64,000 bases of DNA from Dryobates pubescens (GCF_014839835.1 NC_071618.1:992001-1056000); one strand, 5' to 3'; positions 50,056 to 63,696 are shown, counted from the first letter of the stretch. Program-made: numbers and translations. The notes: generated by a model not told the origin, from the letters alone.

Positions 50056-50328
50056 AAGACCTGGAAGGCAGCAAATTATCACTAACAAAACAAGACAGTC
50101 CTGATAACTCAGAGAAATACGTGGACAGTGTGGGGGGGAGGGACAGGGGATGATTTTGATAATATTCCCTTTGTAAAATCAAAAGCATACTGCTTGCAAA
50201 GAAACTACGTAGCTCCTCTACATTTGCACCTCCATGGCTTTGCAGGACGCAGCTGCTCTGTGGTTTGTCTCCCTCGGGGGTTTCATGCAAGTGATGGTAA
50301 GGAAGTTACTCAGTAGAGATTACTAGTC

Positions 50329-52812
50329 CTAGTATCCGTGCTTCTTGTAATACTGGGCTCGTGCAACCACATCGTTGGAGTAGTCATTGTGGGTGGTGCC
50401 TATGTCCATTTTGTCATAGCTTTGGACATTGCCTGCACCAGCGTTGTAGGCAGAAACCCCACCTAAAAAACATTGAAAGAACCCATGCACACTTTAAAAA
50501 TATACAGAAAATTCCAGCTTCATGTGTTCTGCTTTAACCAGTTTTGAAAGCTTTCACTTATTGTGACTTTGGATGGGGAGCAGGCAGCATTATCGGATCT
50601 TCTATGACATAAGTAGGGCTTTGCAAATAGCATTCCGCCAAACATCAGAAAGATACTTGAGGTTTTAGCTTCACTCATATTTGCATCTTGATCAACTTGT
50701 ACCCTATACCTGGCCCAGCACAAGCCCTTCATTTACACTGAGCTTGTTGGAATAGAGTAGGATAGGGTAGGATAGGATAGGGTAGGATAGGATAGGATAG
50801 GATAGGATAGGATAGGATAGGATAGGATAGGATAGGATAGGATAGGATAGAAAGGGATTGTATCATGTTGTATATTGTATCATGTTATATCACATCACCT
50901 CCAACATCCTTGCAACCTCTCATTCATCCTTGAAAATAGCTGCACTTAAAAGAGAATTAAAACACACTCATATATTGTGTTATCTGTCTGTCAGCTACAT
51001 ATGTGCTACTCCATATGCCATTATGAAAATCCAGAGGTGTCTGAGGTGGCCGTGAAATGAGCCCATCATGGCACCTCAGCAGACAAAGGGAGTTGCGGGG
51101 TGCAGCCTGCTTTGAAGCAGACAGCTTTCCCACACTGCACAGTACAGTTTTGCAATTCCCTGTGAGCAGACACTTTGTCTCACTTTTCAACAGAGACACG
51201 GAATGAACTGCTGGCCCCATTCATGTGAACCATGAAGCTCTTTGTTAACATGAATGCCTATTCATGGTTAGGCAAGGAAAGATCAGCTCTTACTTAAATA
51301 AACTAGATTTCAAGTATATAAATATTTGCTGCATGGTGTTGGAAATTCATCGAGGTTGCCAGACTAAGGAAAGCTGGAAACTACACAGAACTGACAAAAT
51401 TTCCCTTTTGCTGGGGAAATAAAAAAAGGGTGAAGACCTAGGCAACAACTAGATAGCTGGTTTTTGACAAATATGGAAATTAATTCAGTATGTTTTGGTC
51501 CTAAAGTTTTTCATCTTTCCTGGATAAAACCTGTGTCCTGTGCCTTACCTTTCAGCTGTTGATCCTTTGTCCAGCGTGGGAATTTCCCCTGTATTGTTTT
51601 TATCATTGTGATAAGTATATTTGTGCCCTGGGTAATATGAGTTTCACTGTTCCAACTCCCCTCAGGTTTGTGGAATCTTTTGTCAACCTGGAAGTATCAA
51701 AACAACAAAAAGAAGTGATTTTCCTGCTGCAATTTGCCATATGTTTAGGAGGCTTACTTTTATTTATACATTTAAAAAAAACCAACCACAAACAAGCAGG
51801 TTTTACTGTGGGTTTTTTAGCAAATACCTGCATTAAACCAAATCCATTTCCATTGTCACCCCAGCCATTCTGCAGCACTTTGCCAGCGTGAGATTCCCGG
51901 GAGATGATGCCAGCGATCAGGGCTGGTTCAACACACAGCTTTTCACCAACTCTTTTAATTATTGTTTTATACCGATCCATAGCTTTTAGGTCCCGTTCAG
52001 CGATCTTTTCTGATGCCCTATATCCTGTAATTCAAATGAAAAGTAAGGATACTTGTTTAATGACTTTTAAACCCCAGAATTGTCTCACATGTTTCGCCTT
52101 CTGGTACAGATAATCACATCAGCATTTTTTTCGCCTCTCCTCTGGGAGGAGGTAGATGATAGCCTAAAGGGATTTTATGCAGGCTCAGCAGCTAGTGCGT
52201 GTTCAGCACTTTGGAGTGGTGAAGGACTTGGGATTATTGTGCTATGGAGTAAATGAAGATGCCTGGCAGAAGAGGGATACTCACCACAGTAAGATAAACC
52301 CTCTGGCTTTGCAGTTGCACATGAAGCCCCAGAGGTTTTAATTCCATTCACACTGCCATAGCAATCTGTGCGGCCCTCAGAGGCACCTGTAAGGGTGACA
52401 TAGAAAGGCTGAAGCACTAAAAACCTTTTGTGACTGCAAGTAAAACTCTAGGGGAGGCTGCACCCTGGAAAGGATTGGCTGTGGGGCACAGGATCCACAT
52501 GGAGCTGCCTCTCTTGCTCCTTGTGATGGAGAGGAGGTGAAGTCCTGCCCTGTTCTCTGTGCCCTGCACCCAAATGTCCCTCAGAGGCCACCCATCCTTC
52601 TTCAAGACTCAGAGGGGCACCCAAGCACTATCTCATTCAACAGAGTTTTAATGGCACCTCAGATTGTATTGAGGGGGGCGAGGAGGTGCATTAATGTCAC
52701 CCGCTTCCTGGCCCTGTGAAGCGTGTCTGAGGCTGCTTGGGGTGAGGCAGTGGTGGAAAACAGACTTACCCAGAAGGGCAGCGAGGCCCAGCAGCACCAG
52801 CATCGGGTACAT
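50329..52812 (-). CDS. LYG-B, secreted goose-type lysozyme, five coding exons
   Basis: This is a classical goose-type lysozyme: secreted, hydrolysing bacterial peptidoglycan. Exons: 52770-52812, 52285-52386, 51828-52024, 51549-51687 and 50329-50462, totalling 615 bp and 204 residues with agreeing phases. Residues 1-19 ([19 protein letters not shown]) form a signal peptide, leaving a mature chain of 185 residues starting RTDCYGSVN, the length of the goose enzyme. All four disulfide cysteines (23, 37, 48, 79), catalytic Glu92 in [10 protein letters not shown], and Asp105 and Asp116 are present. The chain ends in [20 protein letters not shown] and KKHGY. The ATG at 52810-52812 is the first in the exon; a second at residue 4 would also give a signal. 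It is intact, with no truncation. Whether it is chicken LYG1 or LYG2 by name I cannot decide. Confidence 0.96.
50751..50850 (+). repeat. Pentanucleotide microsatellite (GGATA)n
   Basis: About twenty GATAG/GGATA units, almost perfect on the right and slightly mixed with GGGTA on the left, in the intron before the last LYG-B exon. Confidence 0.95.
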
Positions 52813-53467
52813 GGGGTGGTTCTTTCTGAACACACAGAACAGCCTGAAAGTCAATCAGTCAACACCAGCACACATGAAGACATGAGTATATCTCACTGCT
52901 GCAGCTGTTCAAAAGAGACTTCTAACCTGTCACTTGTGCTAGTGCTTCAAACTCACATCTTCTATAGCATCTTGGTACCTTCCTTCAGATCTCAAACCCC
53001 AATATTTAATTCAGAAAAAATGAAATTAGTAATGTTCAATACCCTGTGGGGCTGCCCTTCTGCCAGAAACACTCTTATTCTCTGCCCGTGTTCTGTCTAA
53101 AAGCTTCCTTCTCCACACCGTGACAGCTCTGCCTGAATCTCCTGAGATGTTCTTTACAGACAGAAATCACACTTTCAAGATACAAGCTGTCTAAATTATT
53201 GTGGCTATCTACTTTAGGGTGAGTGGTAGTCCAGGAGCATCCATTTTCCCTCTCAAACAGTGAAGGGAGCCTAGAGAGACAGGTTCATGTATGAATGAGA
53301 AACACCTAAACTCAGAAGACCTAAATCCAGAACTATAGGAGAAATCTCAGTATCCTTTTTTAAGCAGAAACCTCATGCAGCAAAATGCTGCAGCCCCTGG
53401 GCAACCAAAGAGATGGTATTGCTGAAGGGAATGAGAAGAGCTCCCACTCCCAGTGGTGATATCTTAC

Positions 53468-53528
53468 CTACTTGTCTGCAGCTCAGCTTCTGGCACAGGT
53501 TGGAGGTTTGGGGAAGTTTAATATATAG
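53468..53528 (-). promoter_or_regulatory. LYG-B core promoter and untranslated first exon
   Basis: On the minus strand TATATATT (53520-53527) is followed about 30 bp later by the expected start site (~53492). A donor GTAAGA then lies at 53462-53467, giving a short untranslated exon of about 25 bp. Splicing to the acceptor near 52855 (TTTCAG) would place the ATG in exon 2. Confidence 0.55.
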
Positions 53529-54980
53529 TGAAAGGTACCTTCCATGTGGTGGTAATCTGACACTGTGATTAAATGCATTGGGTTGTGGTTTTGTAAGATC
53601 TAAGAGCTTTTGTGTTTTTTTTCCTGGTCATGTAAACAGAAAGTGTTGCACTGCTACCGTGCCAAGGTAAACATTGGCATGTGGACACTGGCAAGTATGT
53701 TCTGGGGAGTGGCATTTCCCAGATTTCAAAAGGAAGAAAAAGAACACTCTATTTCTGTCTGCCCAGCTCTCCACCTACAGTTTATTTTTCACATCCTGTT
53801 CTTGGAAGGAGCCATGGTGATGGCTGCACTAAATACCCAGCATCCAACTATGCTGCAGGTGTTTGCCCCTCACCATGTCATCCTGGACTATGTCCTTGCT
53901 GCTCAAGCAAAGAGGGCCAGGACTGACCCTCAGGTATATTACACAGAGGGGCTTGTAGCCCTACCACCTGGGCTAGCAGGTCCACACTGGTGGCCCATCT
54001 TCCCCCAGCAGGAAGGTGCTCATATGATAGTGTGCTTTGCTAACATTGCTTGTCAGCATTAAGAAATAATGACACCCTGTCATTTCAGGGGTTTTTCACA
54101 ATAGCTTTAGATGAGCCAAGCACATCTCTGACATTACTCAGAGAGCCTTTTGTCTTGACATTTCTCTCTGCTGTTAGGGGCAGACTTTTCTGCCACACAC
54201 CTGCTTGTGAGTAGAGGGTCTGTAAAGAGCCAGGCCTTTCCAGTTACAGAAACTGTTTGCCATCAAGGAACACTGGGGATACCAGTGTCACACCAGCCAG
54301 GGTTTATATACCTGCAGCTGCCCAAGTCAGAGGGTTTTGGAGCCATTTGTCTCCATCCACCAAGCTCCTTGCCCACCCTCAAGAGACATCTCCCTTCCTC
54401 TGCTCTACAGACACATTTCTGAATGCTCACAACCCTTTCCCCAGCACCCCACATGCTAAAAATACCACAGAGGGGAAAAGTATCACCCACTCTGGGTGAG
54501 TATGATTGGTGTCTTTGAAAGCTGTGGTTAATCTCCAAAGGGTGTGTAGGGGACAGAAAGCAAAACACAGGAGGGCTTGTTGGGCACAGTTTTACTAGTG
54601 ATGGGCCTGACTTGCTCTGCTGATGTGTTTCTTTGCAAGCTCTATTTCATTTGATGGTGTGGATGTATGGAGTCTTTTTCTACCTCTTACAACATTTTCA
54701 CAAGCTGAAGCTGCTGCAAAAGGCTAGCTGTGATGAAAGGAGCATAATGCTTTCCCAGGTTTTCCTTCATGTTTAATACCTGGGCAGATGTGTGCCTCAG
54801 AGCCTGGTATATTTGCTTGAGAAGACTGATATTTCTAAATTATGTCTGGGAAATCTCACAGAAGGAAAAGCAGATAACAAATAGTGGAGTGGGGATTTCC
54901 CTCCTCTTTCAGTTGGAACAGAGCAAATAGCATTGAGTCAGTCATTAACTAGTTGCTGTAGTCACTGAATTAGGGATGTG
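53529..54980. other. Region upstream of LYG-B, nothing coding recognised
   Basis: An open plus-strand frame at 53610-54062 has no domain or splice support. No repeat family was identified. Confidence 0.4.
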
Positions 54981-54984
54981 CCCT

Positions 54985-55480
54985 CTTTCTGTCTTCTCCA
55001 AGAATATCCTCAGGACCCATGATTTCACCTCCATGGACCTGCTACTAATAATGATTTTCCTAATGCAGCCCAGGAGGCTGTTGGCCACCTTTGCTACAAG
55101 GGTGCATTACCTACTAATGATCAACTTGTTCACAAAGACCCCCCAGGGATTTTCTTGCAGACCTGCTTTCAAACTGGCTGGTCTCTATCATACACTGGTA
55201 TGTGGGGCTTTTCTGTACCAAGTGCAGAACTTGGCAGTCCTGTAGTTGAATGTAATGAAATTCCTGACAGCCTGTCAACATTCCTCTGACACAGCAGTCT
55301 TGTGCCACTAAGCACTTGTGAACTTGCTGGGAATTGTTACTGTACTAGCGGTAGGACTGGTCCCCAAGGATGCCCCAGCAAGACTTTGAATTTCTGGCCA
55401 TCAACCTTTGGCCACAACAGCCCATCTAGCTTTTCAGCCTCTGTATAGAACAACCTGACAGCTTTGGTGCTGAAAAAACT
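54985..55480 (-). mobile_element. Old CR1 fragment (5' or central part)
   Basis: The complement contains CR1-like segments (TGCAGCCCAGGAGGCTGTTG, CTAATGATCAACTTGTTCAC and a CTGGTATGTGGGGCTTTTCT stretch). It is diverged, with uncertain limits. Confidence 0.5.
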
Positions 55481-57110
55481 TGGTTATGTGATGAGTGCAT
55501 GACAACTACCTACAGTACATATAGCAAGAGCCATGATGATTCAGTCAGTAAACAGTGTTCATGAACTATTAGTAGGCAGCTCTTCACTAATCGCAGCAGT
55601 CACATTGGAGAGACAATTCTCATTTACCCAGAAGCCAGAATGCAAGGCAGTGGACCAACCAAGGTACCAGGTTGTCAGAGACTGTGTTCCTATTTTTGGC
55701 TTGAGTTACTGCACCCACATCACCACTCTGGACCACAAAGCTAATGTCAACCAATCCACAGAGGGGAGGCTTCCTGTTTTCTGAAGGTGATGCTCACTTT
55801 GACTCAACCTCAAGATGGGGACTTAGTGTTGTTTGGCTGTGGAGCAAGTTCCAAGAAATCAGGCCTGACAAGGGGGGCTCGACCCCTGAAGTGACCACTG
55901 GAGACCTCCCCAGTGACAGTACTGAGCATGCTCCCCACCATCTGGGAGCACTCTTGGAATATGCTAAGTGGTTCTCAGAAGAATCATGAATATACAATGG
56001 GGCAGCCAGCTAAAAGGAGAGAGACCACCAACTGCTGATGGAATGTTTCCCTGCTTACCTGGATGAGGACACGGACTTGAGGGGACATCCCAGGCCCATG
56101 GTGGTAGCTCCCTCTGCCTTTCCCTTTGCATTCTTGCTTTCCTTTCTTTCCTATACTGCTAACCCTTCCTCTTGCGTCCATATAACCAAAGTGGTTTTCT
56201 CAGCCAAATATTTAGTTCCATCTCAGTTGTATTTGGGAAATCTCTAAAAGAACCCTCTCTCCCACCATAGTAGGTTGAGACACAGGTGCTCTTCTCTCCT
56301 GTGTCTGGCAGGACAAAACCCTCCTTCATTTTGTCTCTTCCTTGATCTGAAGCAACTAAGGTGTGGCTGAATAAGCAGGACATTAATAAAACAAAACCTG
56401 GTTTAAATGACAGAAATGGGACCAGTTTTCTGTCCCTCCATGCCTTGCAACAAGAAACCTTTCCAGTTCTTGAAAATTAAGGGTTTCTGGAAGACTGGGG
56501 CCTGCAGCAGGACAGGGGTAAAGGCACAAGAGAATCTCAGGTCAGCTGTGTCCTCACTGTGTGAGTTTTTCACACTCTTGAACATTTCTACTCTATTGCT
56601 AATTAGCACAATAAGGATGGAGTAAGGAAGGAATTATTCTAGTTATGTCTGCAAGGGAGAAACTATGGTAATAATAACTTCCCAAAGAAATTAAGCCCCT
56701 GTAAGCTGTGGGACTTTACCTGGTCCACGGCAAGGAGGCAAAGTGTTCTGAGTGCTCAAGCTCTTGTGCTGGGTGCTTTCCCCATGGCTGCACCATGACC
56801 TTGGGGAGAAATGTAGGGGCTTGTAGATAGTTGACATGTGAGGAACTGGCAAATCTTCATGGACAAGGGGAGCAGCCTGGAAGAGGCAAGCTGTACTTTG
56901 AGGAGTAATGCAGCCAGGCTGTGGCAGTGGAAATTAAAGAATTTGTAGAACATTTCCACTAGAAGCAGGGGAAAGCTGTACAAAGGCTTCACTTGAGGGG
57001 TGTTAATGCAAAACTGCTCTGAGCTTGCAATCCACAAAGCAGGTCATGTACACCCAGTATGGGAGTGTTTTCTTTCCAGGAAGGCAATTAAATAAGCTGA
57101 GGCAAGTATT
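55481..57110. other. Intergenic, nothing recognised
   Basis: No exon with splice support and no clear repeat. Confidence 0.4.
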
Positions 57111-57845
57111 ACAGAATCACAGATACATCAGCTTAGAAGGGATCTCAAAGATCATCCAGACCAACCTTTGATCCAGCACTGAAGGGTCAACACTAAACCA
57201 TGTCCCTAAGGGCCAGGTACACAAGCTGCTTAAACACCTCCAGGGATGGTGACTTTACCACTGCCCTGGGAAGACCATCCCAGCGTTTGAGAACCCTTCC
57301 TGTGAAGAAATATTTCCTAGCATGCATCCTGAACTTCCCCTGGTGCAGCTTGAAAACATTTCCTCTGGTCCTGTTGCTTGACACCAAGGAGAAGAGGCTG
57401 GCCCCTTCCATTCTCCACCCTCCCTGTAGACAGTGATGAGGGCTCCCCTCAGTCTCCCCTTCTCCAGTCTGAACAACCCCAGTTCCCTCAGATGCTCCTC
57501 ACAGGCCATGTGTTCTAGGCCCTTCACCAGCCTTGTTGCCCTTCTCTGGACACACTCCAGAACCTCAATGTCCCTTTTGTAGTGAGTGACCCAGAACTGA
57601 ACACAGAACTTGAGATATGGCTTCACCAGTGCTGAGTACAGGGGAATGATCACCCCCCTGTTCCTGTTGGCCACTATGTTTCTAATACAAGCCAGGATGC
57701 CATTGGCTTTCTTGGCCACCTGTACACGCTGCTGACTCATATTCAGTTGACTGTCAACCAATACCCTGAGGCCCCTCTCCAAGTTGCAGCTTTCCAACCA
57801 CACATCACCAAGTCTGTAGTAACACGGTGACATTGTTGTAACCCC
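57110..57845 (-). mobile_element. CR1 LINE, 3' part, intermediate age
   Basis: The 3' end lies at 57110 (CAGAATCACAGATACATCAG). The minus-strand frame stays open for over 150 codons of the C-terminal domain ([60 protein letters not shown]). Confidence 0.92.
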
Positions 57846-58139
57846 GGTGGAGAAAGGACAGTCTGCAGCAAAAAGCAGCCCCAAACCAAAGAATCCTGCA
57901 AGCATCATCTAGGATGTTCAAAACTACCTTGGTAGAAGCCCACGCTAAAACAATGCCGCAACTCAAGAAGAAAACAAAATGTTGCCCCCTCAGTGGGAAA
58001 GTTAAGGTGCCTGCCATAGGGAAAAGGCTGCTATGGAATAAAGGTAAAACTTGTCCATATGAGAATTGTTGGTAAATTGACATAAAACATGGAGATCACA
58101 TGTAAACAAGGAAAAGGACTGCAAAAGGGTTTGGAAAGT

Positions 58140-59060
58140 GTCTTACAATGGATGCTCAAACTGTAAGCAAAAGGTCTTCAAATACATCAAAAGCAGCTAG
58201 GGGAAGGCCAGGGCTGCTTAATGGAAAAGGTGTGAAAGGGGCACTCAGGGGTAACAAAACTTTAGTACTCATTTGTAGCCTTTGTGCCAGTCTTTATTGT
58301 GGAGGCCATGAGGAGGCTCCCTGGGAACCCTGGGACAGTTGATAGGAGCCAGATAATCCTGTGTAAGTACGGAAGCAAACAGAAAGCCTCCCTGTCAGTA
58401 AGTCTGCCCTGGCAGGAATGACTGTGGGCACTGAGCTGTGCCAAGGCAAAGCAGGTTGTTGTGCAAGAGCTCTTTCCTGGTGGCACTGGCAAGCCAGTGG
58501 GCAGCTGGTGTCACCCTTGACTGCAGCACCAGCTCCAGAGGGGTCCTTGGGACCACAGTCTGGCACTTGCCCTGGTAAATATAGAAGTATGTTAAAGGTA
58601 AGATTACTGAGCTTATGGACAAACTTGATTAGCTAGGAGATGATCAGCCTAGCTTCCATAATGGGCAATCCTTCCTTGTTTCCTAATGGTCTTCTAGGAT
58701 GATGTGAATACACGGATAAAAGCCAGAGAGTAAAGTGTACTTGGATATTCAAAAAGGATTTTGTGAAGATTCAAAACAGCATTATCAAAGGAACTTATGA
58801 CCACAGCTGTGCCACTCAGAAGTAGGCTGTAGAGTACATTCCCAAAGCAAATGGATGGATTCATGGGCAAGAGAGGCATACAAAGGATGGTGTCTCCTGT
58901 GACCTTTGTTAAACAGCTGGGGACACTGGTGGCATAAGAGGAAAATGGACCACAGTATTGTCCTTTTTAGCCTGGATAAAACATGAGGTTTGTGTTTATT
59001 AGGAAGAAAACCTCTGGTCCTGAGTGTTCCCAAGATAACCACCAGGGAAGAAATCTGCTG
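58140..59060 (+). mobile_element. Ancient CR1 reverse-transcriptase fragment
   Basis: The plus strand retains a degraded RT motif region: CTTCCATAATGGGCAATCC and GTGTACTTGGATATTCAAAA (the 'VYLDFQKAF' site of CR1), among many breaks. It is much older than the copies with intact tails. Confidence 0.5.
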
Positions 59061-62000
59061 GGAAACAATCTGCTGGCTAGGAAGTCCCAGCCCAATTAGT
59101 AGTGAAGCAAAACAAACTCAGTTATTCACCACAACATTGCTGTGGCATTTCCCTTTCTTTCCTGCATGTCTTTTGGAGAGAGACGCATGGACATGAGGCT
59201 CAAACTGATCCAACTCCAATGTTCAAAGTCATTCATCAGAACAACCTGTTCCCCCATGTGGTTTACGGTTCTGGCCCATAGGGACTTGGTTTTGGCAGTG
59301 GTTTCCTACTGCTTCAGTTACTAGTGAAACAGGTTGTTTAATTGCTGCCTCTGGTGGTGCCGATGAAAGCCAGTCACTGCAGCCCCAGATCTCAGGCAGA
59401 TCCTTACCTGAGCCACAGAGGGATCAGGCCATACCACCTGCATATTAACAAGCTGATTAAAGAGAAGCTTGCCACCTCGTATTTGCTGTTTATTGTACGA
59501 GCACATTTAAAACCATTTCCCAATACTGTCACCAGCTGTAAAACCAAAGCATAGCACCATAACAGAGAAGATTTTAATTCCTTAACAGTAATTTATTGTC
59601 TTTTCAATTTGCTGACTGCTGATTCAGATGCAGTGATGGTATCCTGGAAAGGACCTGAAACAATATCCATTGCATTTCCCTATTCTACAGTGCTGTGACA
59701 TACAACCACTTTTACATGTGAGTCTTGCTCACTCTTTAAAATGCTCAGTGAATGTTGCATTGCTTCACTACCCTGAAAGTTTTCTGAAGTATCCAATACA
59801 AACCTGCTGCCAAACTCAACAGTACTTGCCTCAATGGGAAGGGGAGGACAAGTAATTGCCCTCATTTGCCTGCATATTAGAAAATCATCACTGTGTCCCC
59901 TTTCTCTTTTCTAGAAAGAAGAAAATCCAATTCCTTGTTTCCTATAGGCTATACCCTGCACCTGAGTTGCAGTCCTCCTGCACACATTTTTGTTGGTGTG
60001 ACAGACTCAAACACCATAGCTGAGGTTCACTGCTGCTGACAGCTGAATAGTTGAGCAGAGAATTAACCCAAATGCTTCATACCCAGTATTATGCTAAAGA
60101 TAAATTGCCAGATGGGTTTTTCCCTCTTCTGTGTTTTTTTGTTTGTTTGCTTGTTTGGGGTGGGGTGGGGTTGTGGCTTGGGGTTTTTTTCCCCTCCTCC
60201 TCCTTTCCTCCTTTCCCCTGGTATCAACTCCTCTGATTCCCACTGGAACACCCAGCCTTTTATGTGGGATGGTCATTTGCCCACTCAAGCCTTGCCTACG
60301 CCCCTGCTTGAAGTCCTCAAAAGTTTTGCACCTGTGTTTATTTTATTTCAGTACTTTGATTCCTAATAGGTTTTCATACTTTTTAGCCATTAGTGGAAGT
60401 GCTTTCCCACCCTACAGCATGGCTGTCATCCATGATTTGATAGCTCTTGTCCACCATTCATTTTTCAACCACAGATTTGAGAGAAACTGCTGTAGTACAG
60501 ACTCGTGCGGCCTTTCTTGGAATGTCTCACAAGTCTGACCACAAGCTGCTGATAATCAGTGCTTTTTCTACTTAAGACCCTTCATGTATGAGGGCACTTC
60601 AGATTGCTGCTGAAAGCCCTGTTGAGCTCATGATATGGCACAACTGCGGCTTCTCTCTTGGCCCCTTACCCAGTGAGATAAGGACTTTGGTAGATCTAAG
60701 GTGGCTTTTCCCCCCCCAGTCAAGATGCCGGAGCCCTTCTCACACTTTCTTGTTGCTTTGTCATCCCCCAGGTGCTCACAAAGAAATCATTCAATCCCAT
60801 CTTCCTTGGTCCCAGCTGTCCTGGACTGCAATTCCCTGGACCTTTCTTTCCACTCTGATTTGGCTTTTGTCTTCCCTTTTTTATCATGGTTTGTAGACCT
60901 TAGCTTATTGCCAAGTATCCACCAAGCTGCTCTATCACTTTTCCCCTTGGCAAGACAGTAAGGGGACAAAATAAGAGGGAAAAAAACCTCCTTGAGTCAA
61001 CATGTCTTTATCTTGATGTTTAATAACACAAAAGCAATGGCTGTGTACAGAAGCAAAGGAAAACAAAGAATTTATTCTCTAACTTCCAGGTGATGGCCAG
61101 CCCCTTTCTAGGAAGCAGGGCTTCTAATACATGTAGCAGCTGGCCTGGAACATGAATGTTGTGATAATGAATGTCGGAGACAGCCTTAGCAGTAGCCAAA
61201 TCACTGGTGTGTTACCTTTCTAGATACCAGTACAAAGCACAACGCTATTAGGGCTGCTACAGGGAAAATTAATTCCACCCCAGGACCACAGGTCAAGAGG
61301 GTGACCAAAAGTGTGACCACAGCAGCCCTGTGTACACCGGTGACTTCGAGTAACATGGATATGGGTGACCAAGAAAAGAGGAAGGGAAAAGCAATCTGAA
61401 CTCATTGTTTGTCAGGAAAGCTTTTGCTCGTATCTTAAGGCAATGTGCCAGTATTAAACCTTCCTTAATTATTAACTCCTTTCTGCCAATTCATTAAGCA
61501 ATTTTATTTCAACTAATTTTCTGCAGAGGTTTTCCTTATCCGCTACAAAGTGCTGACACCCTGAAATAATATTTGCAATAAAATATGAAATTCCCATAAT
61601 CAGGATTTTTAAATAGACTTTTAAAAGAAATAATCCTTTGTGGCAATGCTGCACAAGCTAGCAGGCACATCTGCAGGTGATTGGGTGATGCTACCATAAC
61701 ATGAAGCAGTAGCTTCATGGGTAATGATGCAGAAATAAGACTCCCGAGGAACTCACAGATGTGCAGGAATGGCAAAACCAGTAGTGGTGAAAGGGAGGTT
61801 GCTAGTAGCAATTAAGGGCAACACCAAGAGAAGCAAAACCATCTCCACCCTTGTTTGCCTTCCAAACTAAAAACACAGCTTTAAACATGTAGGCACCAAC
61901 AAGATTCCCTGCCCTATTTGAATTTTACACTGCTCTGCCAAGAATGTATTCAAAGGCTTTACATAAGAGGTTTGTGTAACATGGAAGTTTATATAATATA

Positions 62001-63565
62001 ATGCACCAGACTCCAGTTATGAATTTTACATAGGCTACTTCAAGTAAAGGGGCTCAACCCATATGATATGTTTCATAAGTTTGTACTACAAAGTAATGAT
62101 TTTACTAAAATTATCTTCACATAGTGCAGAATTCGCTGAAGACTAAACGATCTATCCAATACCTGTGGTTGCTCAACACTGAACTGTTTTCTGTAGCCTT
62201 AACAAAAAAGAAACCAGTAACCTTAGAGACGTGTTAGAGCTCCCTCTGGACTCTAGAGGTGGTAAAGCGAATTTTCTTGCAAGCATGCTAATCACACACA
62301 GTCCTTGCCATGACAGTAAGCAGACTAGTGACTGGCAAGACAAGGATCACAGCATTAAAATTGTTCCACTTGCAAAAGCTGTCTTCAAACCAGCTTTCAT
62401 CCTGCTTGCATTGACCCTGCCCTGGCAGCCCAGGCATGCAGCCCAGCTCCATGCTGCTGGGCAGGGACTCCCAGGCACATTGCTTCAACAGTGGTGACAG
62501 CATGCAGAAAAATGCCCTGACACCTCCAAAATGGGCCCCATGAAATTGGAAGAAAAAAAGTGGGATGCAGCATTTATCTTTATTTTCTTTCTTGTTCTCA
62601 ATAAACCTAAATTTGCAACCAGACCTATCCACACGAAACACTTTCAAACATAGCTTATAAACCCAGAGCTATTCACTCCTAATTAGAAGATGGGATTCCT
62701 GGCAAAGGGACAGATGCTGAAGTGCTTGTATACTTGGAGAAAATCCAGCATATAGGTGCCAAATCTAAAGCAGGAAAGGCTGTGGATTGTTTCTTTATCA
62801 ACACTGTGGTTGTGATAGAGCTCCTGAGGTGGGTACATAGGGGGCCAGTTCCTACTCAGAGGGCTGCTCCCTAATTGAAAGGTGTTTTGCATGCCTGCTA
62901 TGGCACTTGCAGTACCTTCCCTGTGTGAGGCTGCATTCACCCTGGAGAGGTATACAGCCCCACCATGGCCGTGGGCTTCAGAGCCTGGGAGACTAAGGGA
63001 AGCATGTTTGGTGTTGTCCCCCACAAGGCTGGCCACAGGAATACACAGCTAGTGCATAAATCAAAGAGACTTCTTTCTTTTCTTGCTTGGCAAGAAGTTT
63101 CTTCGCTCTGTAGGCAACACAACTGGGCAGGGGGGAGAATTTAACTTGGGGTTTTCATTTCCCCATTGGCCAGGGAGAGAGAGAAGGAAATGGGAGGAGG
63201 AGGTGGGAAGAGAACAGCCAATGCCAAGTGAGACCTATTTGCTTGCCTGGGGGATGAATGAACAGCCCCAGGTTCAGCTTTGAACAGGAAGAGGCACCTT
63301 CCTCACCAAACACTTAAGCATTGCTGGACTGTCCCTGTTTTCCTTCCAAGGGCCCTGAAGCTTGTGGTTCCTGTGGATGCTCTGGAAGGCAGTGCTGAGC
63401 TCACCCATTGGTGAGAGGGGAGCTGAGGTTTGTGGGGCTGAGCAAAGTGCTGTTGCCACCAGCATCGGTCCTGCCAGGAGACCTGAGGAAGTGCGCTGGG
63501 TACTATCATCGCTACTGTGCTAGTCTACGCAGAGGAGAGGATCGGCAGCGGGACAGATTCATGAG
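59061..63565. other. Intergenic between LYG-B and LYG-C, nothing coding recognised
   Basis: Apart from a T/G- and pyrimidine-rich stretch at 60120-60230 the sequence looks unique. Open frames here overlap on both strands and lack splice or domain support. Confidence 0.4.
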
Positions 63566-63696
63566 CTAGAACCCGTGTCTCTTGAAGTACTGGGCTCGGC
63601 TAATCACACTGTCAGCATAGTAGTTGTCTCTGTCACATGGGTCGTCTTCATAGATCTGGAGGTTGCCCATTCGTGCACGGTAGGTGCAGATTCCCC
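63566..63696 (-). CDS. LYG-C, last exon of a third goose-type lysozyme-like gene (partial)
   Basis: A 131-bp terminal exon follows the acceptor TTTCCAG and starts in the same phase as the last exons of LYG-A and LYG-B. It reads GGICTYRARMGNLQIYEDDP, then CDRDNYYADSVISRAQYFKR and HGF, and stops at 63566-63568. The C-terminal ARAQYFK-HG motif is kept, but the AYNAG motif of the substrate cleft is replaced by TYRAR. Two extra cysteines appear, in positions that I recall being cysteine also in mammalian LYG2. By position it is the likely counterpart of the mammalian LYG1/LYG2 side of the cluster. The other exons lie beyond 64000 or were not seen; 63697-64000 shows none. Whether the catalytic glutamate is kept cannot be judged. 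Confidence 0.85.

Noticed and set aside
53610-54062. 150-codon plus-strand open frame
   Set aside because: No domain, overlapping frames, no promoter or splice evidence.
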